NCBI GenBank assembly: GCA_002748015.1
Contig: PDRH01000093.1
Location: forward strand, 1-6,264
Source of the DNA: Bacteroidota bacterium
Lineage (GTDB): Bacteria > Bacteroidota > Bacteroidia > Bacteroidales > CAJPTX01
Direction: 5' to 3'
DNA: 6,264 bases
Part shown: one piece after another, positions 5,191 through 6,264 of the stretch
Position numbering within the stretch: the stretch's first letter is position 1
Layout: each line of letters opens with the position of its first letter
Translations under genes and position numbers: made by a program
Notes under the pieces: model-generated
Told to the model about the DNA's origin: nothing
Seen by the model: only the letters and a program-made list of their open reading frames with translations
Database searches by the model: none

Positions 5191-6264
5191 ATGACGCAAG
5201 CGAACAAAGCGCCAACGCCGGGTGGGGCCGTAGAACCCCAAGCGGCGAGCATCATCAACAAGAAGTTCTGGATTATTGTGGGGATTTGCATTGCCACGCT
5301 GATACTCTGGAACTTGCCGTCCGCTTACCTAGGATTGCCGGGTATAACCGATACGCAGCAGCGTGTTGTGGCAGTTCTGCTGTTTGCGGCGCTCCTGTGG
5401 GTTCTCGAGCCCATTCCTGCATGGACTACCTCGGTCATCGTACTGGTGGTTCTCCTGCTGACGACATCCAATAGCGCCTTGCTCTTCTTCCACCCGAAGG
5501 AGGGGGCTGAGGCCATGGGTGAGTTCATCAACTACAAGCGATTGCTCCATACCTTCGCTGACCCGACCATTATGCTTTTCCTTGGGGGATTCGCCCTGGC
5601 GATTGGCGCATCGAAGGTGGGGCTCGATCTGGAGATAGCTCGTATCCTTCTGAAGCCCTTCGGGACTAAGTCGGCCTCTGTGCTTTTGGGCTTTATCCTG
5701 ATTACTGGTGTCTTCTCGATGTTCCTGTCGAATACGGCAACTGCAGCGATGATGCTTACTATCATCCAGCCTGTACTGCGGAACATGCCCGAGGATGGGC
5801 GTGGGCGGATTGCGCTGGCGCTAGCCATTCCGGCAGGTGCAAACCTCGGGGGTATCGCAACGCCTATTGGTACGCCGCCTAATGCTATTGCTCTGAAGTA
5901 CCTGAATGATCCTGAGGGTCTGAACATGGGTATAGGTTTTGGTGACTGGGCTATGGTACTCTTCCCAGTGGTTATCCTGATGCTGATTCTTGCGTGGGTA
6001 GTGCTGCGGTGGTTGTTCCCCTTCAAGGAGGATAACATCAACCTCCACATTGAGGGTGAGAAGAAGAAGGGTTTCCAGACGACGGTTGTACAGATTACCT
6101 TTGCCATTACGGTGTGCATGTGGATGTTCGACAAGTTTACTGGTGTGAATGCGAACGTTGTGGCTATGATACCGCTTGCAATCTTCGTTGCGACCGGGGT
6201 AATAGGGACGCAGGAACTCAAGGAGATTAACTGGAGCGTTCTGTGGATGGTTGCAGGTGGTTTT
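5191..6264 (+). CDS. SLC13/DASS-family anion:sodium symporter, 3' end cut by the window
   Basis: The frame is open from ATG 5191 through the last base, giving 358 codons. The start is fixed by an in-frame TGA at 5185-5187; the next methionine is residue 109. Family members import di- or tricarboxylates or sulfate with Na+ across the inner membrane. After a polar N-terminus of about 25 residues come membrane segments at about 26-45, 57-71, 80-97 and 125-140. The first half-repeat carries the SNT motif (S180-N181-T182), which in VcINDY shapes the first sodium and carboxylate site. GANLGGIATPIGTPPNAI at 217-234 is the conserved family loop. Further hydrophobic segments lie at about 252-276, 298-314 and 321-340. 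NWSVLWMVAGGF at the edge begins the second repeat, whose matching SNT motif must lie beyond the window. The expected full length is about 480-500 residues. The gene has its own promoter. The substrate cannot be decided; a C4-dicarboxylate such as succinate is a guess from the family. Confidence 0.9.
   Translation, partial: MTQANKAPTPGGAVEPQAASIINKKFWIIVGICIATLILWNLPSAYLGLPGITDTQQRVVAVLLFAALLWVLEPIPAWTTSVIVLVVLLLTTSNSALLFFHPKEGAEAMGEFINYKRLLHTFADPTIMLFLGGFALAIGASKVGLDLEIARILLKPFGTKSASVLLGFILITGVFSMFLSNTATAAMMLTIIQPVLRNMPEDGRGRIALALAIPAGANLGGIATPIGTPPNAIALKYLNDPEGLNMGIGFGDWAMVLFPVVILMLILAWVVLRWLFPFKEDNINLHIEGEKKKGFQTTVVQITFAITVCMWMFDKFTGVNANVVAMIPLAIFVATGVIGTQELKEINWSVLWMVAGGF

Noticed and set aside
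5121..5474. 117-codon + strand frame across the transporter start
   Set aside because: It begins at the -33 promoter element and overlaps the confidently framed transporter gene in another frame.
5532..6221. 229-codon open frame on the - strand, opposite the transporter
   Set aside because: It is a shadow of the + strand SLC13/DASS gene, whose motifs (SNT, GANLGG...GTPPN) and membrane segments are clear; the reverse product resembles no family.

Overview
The window reads as a chromosomal segment of a Bacteroidota bacterium. It is most likely a Bacteroidales member with a type IX secretion system (T9SS), and Porphyromonas-like is my best guess. Three things point there: a C-terminal type A sorting domain on the long protein at 1453-3444, two exact copies of the Bacteroidota -7 promoter box TAnnTTTG placed just upstream of genes, and a general absence of Shine-Dalgarno sequences. 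The species cannot be fixed from sequence reading alone. All supported genes lie on the + strand.

Region 1 (1-553) is the 3' three quarters of trmN6, the tRNA1(Val) A37 N6-methyltransferase, cut by the left edge. Region 2 (620-4457) is a tight three-gene unit behind a TATCTTTG box: a membrane-anchored protein with three PASTA domains, a 663-residue exported T9SS cargo protein, and an RluD-type 23S rRNA pseudouridine synthase. The first two genes are 5 bases apart; the second and third overlap by 4 bases (GTGA), so translation is probably coupled. The unit thus joins an envelope protein, a surface or secreted protein and a ribosome-modifying enzyme, which have no obvious common pathway.

Region 3 (4458-5190) is a 733-base gap of lower GC with no convincing gene. 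It holds the most curious signal in the window: a 14-bp perfect inverted repeat (16 of 17 when extended) whose arms are 173 bases apart, flanked by the direct repeat CATATAG. This is a candidate miniature transposable element (MITE-like), invertible segment or structured RNA of about 207 bases. Several smaller, mutually exclusive stems lie in and beside it. Further right are short GGTGT-type direct repeats and a clear Bacteroidota promoter.

Region 4 (5191-6264) is the first 358 codons of an SLC13/DASS-family anion:sodium symporter, cut by the right edge. It is preceded by its own promoter and an AT-rich leader of about 30 bases.
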